NCBI GenBank assembly: GCA_003135575.1
Contig: PLCG01000101.1
Span: forward strand, 4,949 to 10,241
Length of the DNA: 5,293 nucleotides
Direction: 5' to 3'
Origin: Nitrososphaerota archaeon
GTDB taxonomy: Archaea; Thermoproteota; Nitrososphaeria; Nitrososphaerales; Gagatemarchaeaceae
Every line of letters begins with the position of its first letter. The stretch's first letter is position 1. Both the position numbers and the translations under genes were made by a program. Below, piece by piece: positions 1-5,186 of this stretch. The notes under the pieces were generated by a model. It saw only the letters and a program-made list of their open reading frames with translations. It was not told where the DNA came from and made no database searches.

Positions 1-889
1 TCGAATCTACGATATCTGTGAAAAGGATCGTTGCGAGCAACCTGTCGGCAAGCTGCGAGGGACGGACTCCTGTAAGAAATTCTTCAATCTGGTCTACGAT
101 CGCATCACAATTGCCGACCCAAGGGATATGGTCGTCTCCAGGCAGTTCGACAAACGTGGCCCCAGGAATGTTCTGTGCCAAGTACCTGCCGTTACCAATC
201 ATGACATCCCTGTCCCCATTCCTGTGAATGACAAGGGTGGGAACGTGGATCGAGGGCAAGACGTCTCTTATGTCAATAGTGGTGTTCATCCTGGCTAGCG
301 CCACAGCTGCCGCAGGACTCACGCTGAGCCTTCCGTAAGTGGTGAACCAGGTCTTGAAAGCCTCATCATTGGTGGCGGATGGAGCCAGCGTATCAAGCTC
401 GACCAGACCACCCCATCCCCTTTCAAGACTGTCTATCCATTTCTGCCTCACTTCAAGTGTTGGCGCCCAAGGATAGTCGGGGCTCCAGACGCGCCTGGCA
501 AACGCGCCATACAAAATCAATGCAGAGGTCCTCTTGGGATAAGTGGCAGCGAACAAGGCGCTCATGGACCCTCCCTCGCTTATTCCAAAAACGGCAGCTC
601 GCTCTAGTCCAACTTCATCCATCACAGCGCGCACGTCGTCCATTCTCTCTTCTAGTGTAGGCATTCCGACTTCGCGGTCGGACAGGCCGGTTCCCCTCTT
701 GTCGAACCAGACCACTCGAGAGAACGATGCGAGCCTTTCCAAGAAGTGCACGTAGGTAGGCTCTTTCCAGGAATGTTCGATGTGTGATGCCCAGCCAGGC
801 ACGAGCACAAGATTCCGGGCACCGCTTCCAAAATCCTGATAGGCGATGTGAACGTCTCCACTCTTCGCATACCTTGTCTGAGGAATCAT
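1..889 (-). CDS. Alpha/beta hydrolase fused to class III adenylate/guanylate cyclase (C-terminus cut by window edge)
   Basis: The frame is open from an ATG at 889 to the window edge (296 codons), so the C-terminus is missing. Residues 1 to about 275 read as an alpha/beta hydrolase: oxyanion-side motif LVPGWAS (29-35), FDKRGTGLS (62-70), nucleophile elbow GISEGG with Ser104, acid Asp226 in RNGDRDV, and His254 in GDDHIPW. This is a complete triad in the usual order. From about residue 284 the protein changes to LLATILFTDIVDS, the first strand of a class III nucleotide cyclase catalytic domain, with Asp292 in the first metal-ligand position. Hydrolase-cyclase fusions of this order are known in bacteria and in environmental genomes; most of the cyclase domain (roughly 150 residues more) should lie outside the window. 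The hydrolase part probably senses or processes a small ligand, but its substrate is unknown. The ATG is supported by AGGGAG eight bases upstream. The SRPBCC gene lies upstream on the same strand, 106 bp away. Confidence 0.9.
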   Translation of the reverse strand, partial: MIPQTRYAKSGDVHIAYQDFGSGARNLVLVPGWASHIEHSWKEPTYVHFLERLASFSRVVWFDKRGTGLSDREVGMPTLEERMDDVRAVMDEVGLERAAVFGISEGGSMSALFAATYPKRTSALILYGAFARRVWSPDYPWAPTLEVRQKWIDSLERGWGGLVELDTLAPSATNDEAFKTWFTTYGRLSVSPAAAVALARMNTTIDIRDVLPSIHVPTLVIHRNGDRDVMIGNGRYLAQNIPGATFVELPGDDHIPWVGNCDAIVDQIEEFLTGVRPSQLADRLLATILFTDIVDS

Positions 890-897
890 TCAGATTT

Positions 898-903
898 CTC
901 CCT
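898..903 (-). promoter_or_regulatory. Shine-Dalgarno of the hydrolase-cyclase gene
   Basis: The minus strand reads AGGGAG, eight bases before the ATG at 889. It complements the pyrimidine-rich 3' end of 16S rRNA and fixes this ATG as the start. Confidence 0.6.
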
Positions 904-934
904 ATCTAACGGCTTCGCGTATCTTGCGACGAGA

Positions 935-940
935 CATAAG
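935..940 (-). promoter_or_regulatory. Weak TATA-like box upstream of the hydrolase-cyclase gene
   Basis: CTTATG on the minus strand lies about 46 bases before the ATG. With the usual archaeal spacing of about 26 bases from TATA box to start site, this gives a short leader that includes the AGGGAG site. The match is poor, and transcription could instead read through from the SRPBCC gene. The rest of the 106-bp spacer shows only 8-bp palindromes (GAGGCCTC, ATCGCGAT). Confidence 0.2.
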
Positions 941-995
941 CACTGCCTCAGAGGCCTCAGAACCACAGCCCGATGCAAATCGCGATCTCTGTAAG

Positions 996-1448
996 TTATT
1001 CCCGTTCCACGACGGCCTTGAGCTTCTCAAGAGAGTTTTTGATGAATCGCATGATCGCTCTCCTCATCATGATAGCATCCATGACCTTTCCAAGGATTGA
1101 GTAAGGAGGCTGATATTCTACCTCTAGCCCATAACGGGTGTCACCATCCTCCTTCTTTGTCCAATTGATGGCTCTCATCTGCATCTTCTTAGGTTGGCCG
1201 GAGGTCGCCTGCCAGACGATCCTGGCATCTTCGACCCATTCTACGATTTCTCCGTCCCATTCCATCCTTCTGCCCATGATTTGGCCCCGATGATGCGCTG
1301 TCGCCCCGACGCCGCGCCTTTGTTCAGAGTTGTATTTTGCATTAGAGACGAAGTCGAGCCAATCTTCGCGCCGATCATGTTGAGCTATGCGTCTGAATAC
1401 CTTATCCACGGGCGCATGAATAACGATGGTTCCTTCAGCCTTTGCCAC
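996..1448 (-). CDS. SRPBCC (START-like) family ligand-binding protein
   Basis: A protein of 150 residues, full length for a single-domain SRPBCC protein. The fold can be read in order: N-terminal strand GTIVIHAPVDKVFRRI (6-21), where 'I.APVDKVF' is typical of polyketide_cyc2/COQ10-like members; a W30-containing helix segment; central strands with MEWDGEIVEWVEDARIVW (62-79); a later strand YGLEVEYQPP (106-115); and a long amphipathic C-terminal helix (about 117-148) that closes the hydrophobic pocket. Relatives bind lipids, quinones, polyketides or hormones; the ligand here cannot be predicted. There is no signal peptide, so it should be cytosolic. The start is GTG: the only in-frame start codon after an upstream TAA, with GAGGGTG at 1456-1462 as ribosome site. 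It lies between two cyclase genes on the same strand, so a role in ligand presentation or signalling is possible but is inferred only from position. Confidence 0.82.
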   Translation of the reverse strand: MAKAEGTIVIHAPVDKVFRRIAQHDRREDWLDFVSNAKYNSEQRRGVGATAHHRGQIMGRRMEWDGEIVEWVEDARIVWQATSGQPKKMQMRAINWTKKEDGDTRYGLEVEYQPPYSILGKVMDAIMMRRAIMRFIKNSLEKLKAVVERE

Positions 1449-1455
1449 TAATCTG

Positions 1456-1462
1456 CACCCTC
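1456..1462 (-). promoter_or_regulatory. Ribosome binding site supporting the GTG start of the SRPBCC gene
   Basis: GAGGGTG lies seven bases upstream of the GTG at 1448 on the minus strand. The next in-frame codons upstream hold no other start before a stop, so this site decides the start. Confidence 0.45.
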
Positions 1463-1482
1463 GATTGATGGGTATGCCGAGG

Positions 1483-1490
1483 ATTTAAGA
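1483..1490 (-). promoter_or_regulatory. TATA-like box upstream of the SRPBCC gene
   Basis: TCTTAAAT on the minus strand lies about 38 bases before the GTG start. If used as an archaeal TATA box it would start transcription near 1460, close to the ribosome site. This is a single AT-rich match, so confidence is low. Confidence 0.25.
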
Positions 1491-1659
1491 CGTGTTATCA
1501 CAGCAATAGGCGATCTGTCGACGCGAGTCCTTCGAGGCTCGAACCATCATTCAGCCAGTAGACCGTGGAAGGAAAGAAGTGGTCTTCTATTTCCGCTTCC
1601 AGATGCAATGGCGAGCAAAAAGGGACTTTGGGCTTCGAAGACCGAGGACTCACATGATT

Positions 1660-1687
1660 GATCGGGCAAGTCCCGTCGGGCCCGCTA
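1660..1687 (+). repeat. tRNA-3'-end-like element, copy 1
   Basis: The plus strand reads ATCGGGCAAGTCCC, then GTCGGGCCCGCTA. It fits tRNA positions 56-73 without gaps: C-R-A-N-T of the T loop, C61 and the 3' T-stem strand, a seven-base 3' acceptor strand CGGGCCC (1677-1683), discriminator G, then CTA in place of CCA. The first two T-loop Ts are missing, and no matching 5' half (GGGCCCG plus D and anticodon arms) lies upstream, so this is not a functional tRNA. It matches copy 3 at 22 of 28 positions without gaps. Confidence 0.4.
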
Positions 1688-1739
1688 ATAATAAGCTCAC
1701 AATGCACTCCATTTGGCCGCGATGGTTCAAACTAAGCTA

Positions 1740-1751
1740 TTTTTTTATTTT
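1740..1751 (+). terminator. T-rich tract, possible archaeal terminator on the plus strand
   Basis: Seven Ts, an A and four Ts lie downstream of the tRNA-like element. Archaeal RNA polymerase terminates at such tracts, so it could end a plus-strand transcript. No plus-strand gene is recognised here. Read on the minus strand it is an A-rich, TATA-like stretch, so it may have another role. Confidence 0.3.
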
Positions 1752-1848
1752 CGGAAACCTATTCTTTGGTCCGGCCGACCCCAAGTTCGCTTTTCCTGAT
1801 TTCCGCCACGATTTGCAGCGAAGAAACCATAACTAATGGGGCCAATGC

Positions 1849-1853
1849 AAAAA
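1849..1853 (-). terminator. Short oligo-T after the TPR cyclase gene
   Basis: Five Ts on the minus strand, about 20 bases after the TAG stop of the cyclase gene. This agrees with oligo-T termination in archaea, but the run is short. Confidence 0.25.
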
Positions 1854-1873
1854 CGAAGCGGGACCTGGGGTGC

Positions 1874-3838
1874 CTATGCCAACGAAATAGGTAGGTTCAT
1901 TCCGCGCAGGATCTCGAGGAACCTCGAATCAGACCGCACGGCGTCGAACGACGGCACGACGCTGATCCATCCAAGGGCCGGCTCCTTCTCAAGATAGGCC
2001 TTCTTCAGCAACTCGATGCCTCTTTCTTTTTCCCCAAGCTCAATTTGAAACATGGCCAACAAGAACCGTTGCGCACCAGTCTTCTGGAGAGTCGCCAGGA
2101 CTTCCATGGCTTCGGCCTTCCTCCCGAGTTTCGAGAGTGCCATTCCCAAGACGGCCTGAGCCCGATGCTGCATCGTTGAGAGAGCCAGGGTCTTCCTTTC
2201 CTCTTCCGCAGCCCTTTCGTATGACCCTGTATAGAAATATGCGATGCCTAGAATGAAATGGGAAGGCATTGAGTTCGGGTCTGTCTGGATATTCTTCTCG
2301 AGGTGCTCGATCGCTTCATCATAGCGGCGGGAGTAGATCAACACCTGGCCGAGGGCTGTCGATATCGCTGGGGAAAGAGGGTCCAGCTCTTCGGCCTGCC
2401 TTGCGTGCTCGATGGCCTCTCCGTACTTGCCCAACCACAACAGCTGGATGCTGTACCAGAAGTGCGCCGTGGCGTAGCTCGGGTTGAGCTCCAAGGCCAT
2501 CCGGAACTCCTCTCTTGCCTTGTCCCAATCAAAGGTGAGGTCGGCAATGATGTGCCCAAGCGAGGTGTGCGCCTCAGCTAGATCGTTATCGAGTTCGACT
2601 GCCTTCTCCGCGAGGGTCTTCGCCTTGGTGATTGCCTCGTGAGCGGGCATGAGGCTCTGGAACGCCATGATGGAATAGGTGTCGGCTAGCCCCGAGTATG
2701 CACGCGCAAATGCGGGGTCCAAGTCGATTGCTTTCTCGAAGTACCCCATCGCCTTCTTCAGACCTTCTTCGGACCTTTCGCTCCAATGGTATCTTCCCTT
2801 TAGGTATAGAGAGTAGGCAGCCGGATTTTCGGTATCCTTCCTTTCTAACCTGCTCCTTTCTTCAGGAAGCAGCTTGACTCTCAACTCTCCGGCGATTTTG
2901 GTTGCTATCTCCTTTTGAATCTGGAAGATGTCCTCAATACTTCTATCGTAGTCCTCCGCCCAAATGTGCTCTTCGCTGGAAACGTCTATCAGTTGGGCGG
3001 ATATTCTCACCTTGTCGCCTGACTTCCTTACGCTTCCTTCGAGGAGGGTTCCAACCCTTAGTTCGTTACCTATGTCCGTGACGCGCTTCGTCTGCCCTTT
3101 GTAATGCATTGCTGACGTTCTTGCGATGACCCTAAGCCCCCGTACTCTGGAAATCGTGGAGATCAATTCTTCGGTCACACCGTCGGCGAAGTACTCGTCG
3201 TTTTGGTCCGAGCTCAAGTTGGCGAAGGGGAGGACGGCGATTCTGTGCCTGTCAAGTTCTAGCGCGTGGGTCACAGATTTGGTATCCCAAGGCATCACCA
3301 TCTTGTAAACCTCGACCGGCATGCGTACGCTCTTCAGAGGCTTTACTCCAAGGCTCGCCAATTGAAGTTCAATCTTGTTCTGCACTTGGTCATACACCTG
3401 GCGAGTGAGGCAAACACCCCCATCCTCTGCGAGAGGCTCAATCCTCGACGCCACATTTACGGCGTCCCCCGAAATGTCCCCCTCAGACTCGACTACATCG
3501 CCAAGGTGAAGGCCCACCCTAAGGTGAACCCTGCGTTCTTCAGATAGGGAAATGTTGAACTCTCTTGCCGCCCGCTGTATGTCGTACGCGCATCTCACCG
3601 CCTCCAGTGCGCTTGGGAACTCGACGAGGAACGCGTCTCCCATCGTCTTGACCTCTCTCCCGCTGTGTCTCCGGAAGATAGGTCTCAGCAACCTCCTTTG
3701 TTCCACAACTATGGCTACAGACAATGACTCGTTCCTTTGTCCAAGGGCGGTGTATCCCACCATGTCTGTGAACATTATTGCCACAAGGCGCCTGCTTTGA
3801 TGGCTCAAGCTTCGAGATATTCTCTCAGCTTCGGTCAA
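1874..3838 (-). CDS. Class III adenylate cyclase with TolB-like domain and C-terminal TPR repeats
   Basis: A 654-residue soluble protein; no membrane segment is visible. Residues 17-180 are a complete class III cyclase domain making cAMP from ATP: metal Asp25 (MFTDMVGYT) and Asp68 (TMGDAF), adenine-pocket Lys64 (EVKTMGD) and Asp125 (SGDAVN), transition-state Asn128 and Arg132 (VNVASR). The Lys/Asp pair predicts ATP rather than GTP. Residues 198-322 match the TolB/FlgO-like domain often found in such proteins (IAVLPFANLSS, YFADGVTEELI, GTLLEGSVRKSGDKVRI). Residues 340-618 are about eight TPRs (for example KAMGYFEKAIDLDP, EAIEHARQAEELDP), a protein-interaction scaffold. The end (PSFDAVRSDSRFLEILRGM) is the standard tail of this family. 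The start is TTG directly after an in-frame TAA; its own ribosome site is weak, and TTG at 3808 is an alternative that keeps the cyclase domain. The activating signal is unknown, probably a TPR partner or ligand. Confidence 0.93.
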   Translation of the reverse strand: MTEAERISRSLSHQSRRLVAIMFTDMVGYTALGQRNESLSVAIVVEQRRLLRPIFRRHSGREVKTMGDAFLVEFPSALEAVRCAYDIQRAAREFNISLSEERRVHLRVGLHLGDVVESEGDISGDAVNVASRIEPLAEDGGVCLTRQVYDQVQNKIELQLASLGVKPLKSVRMPVEVYKMVMPWDTKSVTHALELDRHRIAVLPFANLSSDQNDEYFADGVTEELISTISRVRGLRVIARTSAMHYKGQTKRVTDIGNELRVGTLLEGSVRKSGDKVRISAQLIDVSSEEHIWAEDYDRSIEDIFQIQKEIATKIAGELRVKLLPEERSRLERKDTENPAAYSLYLKGRYHWSERSEEGLKKAMGYFEKAIDLDPAFARAYSGLADTYSIMAFQSLMPAHEAITKAKTLAEKAVELDNDLAEAHTSLGHIIADLTFDWDKAREEFRMALELNPSYATAHFWYSIQLLWLGKYGEAIEHARQAEELDPLSPAISTALGQVLIYSRRYDEAIEHLEKNIQTDPNSMPSHFILGIAYFYTGSYERAAEEERKTLALSTMQHRAQAVLGMALSKLGRKAEAMEVLATLQKTGAQRFLLAMFQIELGEKERGIELLKKAYLEKEPALGWISVVPSFDAVRSDSRFLEILRGMNLPISLA

Positions 3839-3905
3839 TTAAGCTTAGCCTGAGGAACCGGTTCGGCTCCATTGCATCCCAAGTCCACATAGGTGCCTTG
3901 ATCAT
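3825..3905 (-). CDS. Possible 26-codon leader ORF overlapping the cyclase start
   Basis: The minus strand has ATG at 3905 preceded by GGGAGAGACGA, a better ribosome site than the one before the cyclase TTG. The ORF encodes 26 residues (starts MIKAPMWTWD, ends SLIDRS) and stops with TGA at 3827-3825, 14 bases past the cyclase TTG, in another frame. Translation of the short ORF could deliver ribosomes to the weak TTG start. No family is recognised, and a chance ORF of this size is quite possible. Confidence 0.27.
   Translation of the reverse strand: MIKAPMWTWDAMEPNRFLRLSLIDRS
3855..3864. promoter_or_regulatory. 10-bp palindrome just upstream of the cyclase start
   Basis: GAACCGGTTC is a perfect palindrome 17-26 bases before the TTG start of the cyclase. 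It is placed where an operator could act, but no regulator is known and a 10-bp palindrome can occur by chance. Confidence 0.2.
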
Positions 3906-4100
3906 TCGTCTCTCCCTTGACCTTCGGACAAGTAAGCGCTGGCTTGGGATATGGGGACGAGGCCATGGAGTGGCTCGAGCAGGCCCTCAAACAGCGCTCA
4001 ACTGGTCTGCCGCACAGGGGAAGACCCAATACTCGGGGACATGTCGGGTAACGACCGTAGATACGTCAAAGTTCTCGGGAGACTCCGCATCCAGCCATAG
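3905..4100 (+). pseudogene. Frameshifted C-terminal remnant of a cyclase-type TPR protein
   Basis: In the frame starting at 3905 the plus strand reads FVSPLTFGQVSAGLGYGDEA and continues MEWLEQALKQRSTGL up to 4009. This is a last-TPR signature of the kind that ends TPR cyclases and related TolB/TPR proteins ('SP...A..YAGLG...EA.EWLE.A...RS..L'). The family tail then continues one frame over: GEDPILGDMSGNDRRYVKVL (4017-4076) and GRLRIQP, ending at TAG 4098-4100. The tail corresponds to PSFDAVRSDSRFLEILRGM of the intact gene, so the two were once one reading frame. Everything upstream is missing: an in-frame TGA lies at 3899-3901 and the intact cyclase gene begins at 3838 on the other strand. 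It is therefore a dead fragment of a paralogue in divergent orientation. Its N-terminal domain (cyclase, kinase or winged helix) is unknown. The 5' part overlaps the possible cyclase leader and promoter. Confidence 0.68.
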
Positions 4101-4127
4101 TTCGAATCCTGGAGGGGCTGTTCCATT

Positions 4128-4141
4128 ACCCCATATGGGGT
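4128..4141. promoter_or_regulatory. 14-bp perfect palindrome
   Basis: ACCCCATATGGGGT is a perfect inverted repeat without a spacer. It lies 28 bases after the stop of the cyclase remnant, in non-coding DNA. It could be an operator for a dimeric regulator, but no intact gene starts nearby, so its role is open. Confidence 0.35.
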
Positions 4142-4191
4142 CGGACTTTGGACAGACTCTACTTGGATTGGTGTGTACCCCATTCTCGTGA

Positions 4192-4257
4192 GGATTCGCT
4201 TAATATTCTAAGCAAATCTCTCCGGGCCCGCCATAATACTCGCCATCGGGCGAATCC
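4192..4257. repeat. 8-bp inverted repeat enclosing small hairpins
   Basis: GGATTCGC (4192-4199) and GCGAATCC (4250-4257) are perfect reverse complements 50 bases apart. Between or overlapping them are the hairpins GCTTA-ATATTC-TAAGC (4198-4213) and CGCC-ATCG-GGCG (4241-4252). These hairpins compete with the long pairing. The block contains tRNA-like copy 2 and part of copy 3. Confidence 0.4.
4213..4233 (+). repeat. tRNA-3'-end-like element, copy 2
   Basis: CAAATCTC, then TCCGGGCCCGCCA: the T-loop end C-A-A-A-T, a T-stem strand, the seven-base acceptor strand CGGGCCC (4223-4229), discriminator G and an encoded CCA (4231-4233). It matches copy 1 at 16 of 21 positions without gaps. The 5' strand of the T stem does not pair, and no tRNA body precedes it. 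Confidence 0.4.
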
Positions 4258-4271
4258 CTTCCGGCCCACTA
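4244..4271 (+). repeat. tRNA-3'-end-like element, copy 3
   Basis: ATCGGGCGAATCCC, then TTCCGGCCCACTA: the same layout as copies 1 and 2, with GGG/CCC T-stem pairing around a five-base loop CGAAT, acceptor strand CCGGCCC, discriminator A and CTA. It starts 38 bases after copy 2 in the same orientation, so the two form an imperfect tandem pair. Confidence 0.4.
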
Positions 4272-4278
4272 TCGTTTG

Positions 4279-4504
4279 CTAGTGGCCGCAATCTTCAATG
4301 AAATATTCTGGCCCCAAAACGGAGTCCATCAAGGTGGCAACCCATTCAGCGCTAGGTTTGCCGTCGCGTTCCCTCCGGATGCGGGGCCGATCGTCGTCGT
4401 CGTGCATTGTAAGGATGTCCTGCGGTCTTGTGGACCACAGCAGATGCGATGCCAAGAACTTGGTTGTCAGCCTTGTTGAAGTACGCTATCTGGAAGGCAT
4501 GCAT
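4279..4504 (-). pseudogene. Frameshifted hypothetical ORF, unknown family
   Basis: On the minus strand an ATG at 4504 opens MHAFQIAYFNKADNQVLGIA and continues SAVVHKTAG. That frame then degrades into an Arg run and stops at 4352-4354. A neighbouring frame takes over near 4415 with ILTMHDDDDRPRIRRERDGK and PSAEWVATLMDSVLGPEYF, ending IEDCGH at TAG 4279-4281. Both halves have a balanced, protein-like composition, and a single indel would join them into about 75 residues. The Asp run comes from a (TCG)4 tract at 4391-4403 on the plus strand. I do not recognise the family. Plus-strand frames over the same DNA are also open, so the coding strand is a judgement: the plus frame is Ser/Arg-rich opposite the acidic run, which looks like a shadow. 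It lies immediately downstream of the zinc-finger membrane gene and could once have followed it in an operon. Confidence 0.33.
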
Positions 4505-4566
4505 GTCCCAGCACAGCGATACAAGGACCCAGTATTACAGCGACCAAGAGGACAAGGTGGAGTAGG

Positions 4567-5160
4567 TTAGGAGGATTTCGCAGTCTCTTCGCTTGCTTTC
4601 AAGTGCTTGTCGTGTTGATGGTCTCTTAGCTCATTTTCACTTGGGAAGCCATTACCGCACACTTTGCACATGTACGATGTTACCGTAGGCTCAACTAAGT
4701 AGAAAGACTGCCCCAACACGAACACGACCCCAAGTATTAAACCGAATGTTACGTTGACAAGAAAACCACTACCAAGCGTTCCGACCGATGTCGCCGTGGG
4801 CATTAGCAAAGTCATCATCGGAATGAATAGCACAACCCACGCAAAGAATCCCACCAAAATTCCAGCGATTATCTTGTACCCTATCTTTCGGTTGCGCAAG
4901 AAGGAGACCCTACTTACAAGTATTCCAAAGACTGCTCCGACGCCCATGCCGGTCACGACATGAAGCAACCAGCCAAAGGCCCAGGCAAGGTTACCGAACC
5001 CCATAATCTTGGCCGCGGCAATAAAGAACGGGTCTCCACCTGTGTTAGGTGCAGGTATCGCATATGCTAGCAGGCCCATGACAAGAGCACCCACTATCCC
5101 TCCGGCAAGACCGAACAATATTGCCGTGAACGTTGGGTTAGGGATGGTTTTCTCGCTCAA
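4567..5160 (-). CDS. Four-helix membrane protein with C-terminal C2H2 zinc finger
   Basis: A protein of 197 residues. Four hydrophobic helices are visible at about 12-35, 57-83, 95-120 and 129-155. A short loop with NRKIGYK (90-96) lies between helices 2 and 3. After helix 4 comes a canonical zinc finger: Y163-x-C165-x2-C168-x3-F172-x5-L178-x2-H181-x4-H186, which keeps all four zinc ligands and the Phe/Leu core, followed by a polar tail. With four helices both ends lie on the same side, presumably the cytoplasm, where the finger could bind nucleic acid or a protein. Single C2H2 fingers on membrane proteins occur in archaea, and no function is established. The start is TTG at 5160. An in-frame ATG at 5181 is excluded by a TGA between them, and no ribosome site precedes the TTG, which agrees with a nearly leaderless mRNA from the TATA box at 5187-5194. 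No enzyme motif is visible. Confidence 0.85.
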   Translation of the reverse strand: MSEKTIPNPTFTAILFGLAGGIVGALVMGLLAYAIPAPNTGGDPFFIAAAKIMGFGNLAWAFGWLLHVVTGMGVGAVFGILVSRVSFLRNRKIGYKIIAGILVGFFAWVVLFIPMMTLLMPTATSVGTLGSGFLVNVTFGLILGVVFVLGQSFYLVEPTVTSYMCKVCGNGFPSENELRDHQHDKHLKASEETAKSS

Positions 5161-5186
5161 ATTTCAAGTACAAGTAACCATTATGG

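Larger units (their letters stand above)
1449..1873. other. 425-bp intergenic region without a convincing gene
   Basis: No reading frame here has a recognisable domain. A 69-codon minus frame (1498-1707, GTG start) and an 85-codon plus frame (1579-1836) are open, but neither looks like a known protein. The region holds a tRNA-tail-like element (1660-1687), a 7-bp inverted repeat GGGACTT (1622-1628) / AAGTCCC (1668-1674) enclosing the palindrome CTTCGAAG (1633-1640), a T-rich tract (1740-1751) and a short T run after the cyclase stop. A small plus-strand RNA ending in the T tract would fit this arrangement but is not proven. Confidence 0.5.

Noticed and set aside
652..870. 72-codon minus-strand ORF inside the hydrolase gene
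   Set aside because: It is an out-of-frame shadow of the hydrolase; the conserved GISEGG and GDDH motifs lie in the other frame.
1493..1502. TGTTATCACA, resembling a CRP-type half-site pair near cAMP-related genes
   Set aside because: The spacing between half-sites is four bases instead of six, no CRP-like protein is in the window, and the likely host is archaeal.
1498..1707. 69-codon minus-strand ORF with GTG start
   Set aside because: No ribosome site, no recognisable family, and it overlaps the tRNA-like element. An A-rich TATA-like stretch upstream is suggestive but not enough.
4101..4124. TTCGAATCC followed by a GC-rich run, resembling a tRNA T arm
   Set aside because: The T stem does not pair, no 5' acceptor, D arm or anticodon arm fits upstream, and the fit to the three-copy tRNA-like consensus is much weaker.
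3778..4191. 137-codon plus-strand ORF
   Set aside because: Its first part is antisense to the intact cyclase, and its frame differs from the one showing TPR similarity. The translation is Ser-rich without a recognisable domain. The remnant at 3905-4100 explains the similarity better.
4391..4403. (TCG)4 tract as a possible CRISPR or tandem-repeat locus
   Set aside because: Only four trinucleotide units and no spacer structure; it simply encodes an Asp run in the minus-strand ORF.
4298..4570. 90-codon plus-strand ORF
   Set aside because: The middle is Ser/Arg-rich opposite the acidic minus-strand run, which is typical of a shadow frame. Parts look protein-like, so the strand choice is not certain.
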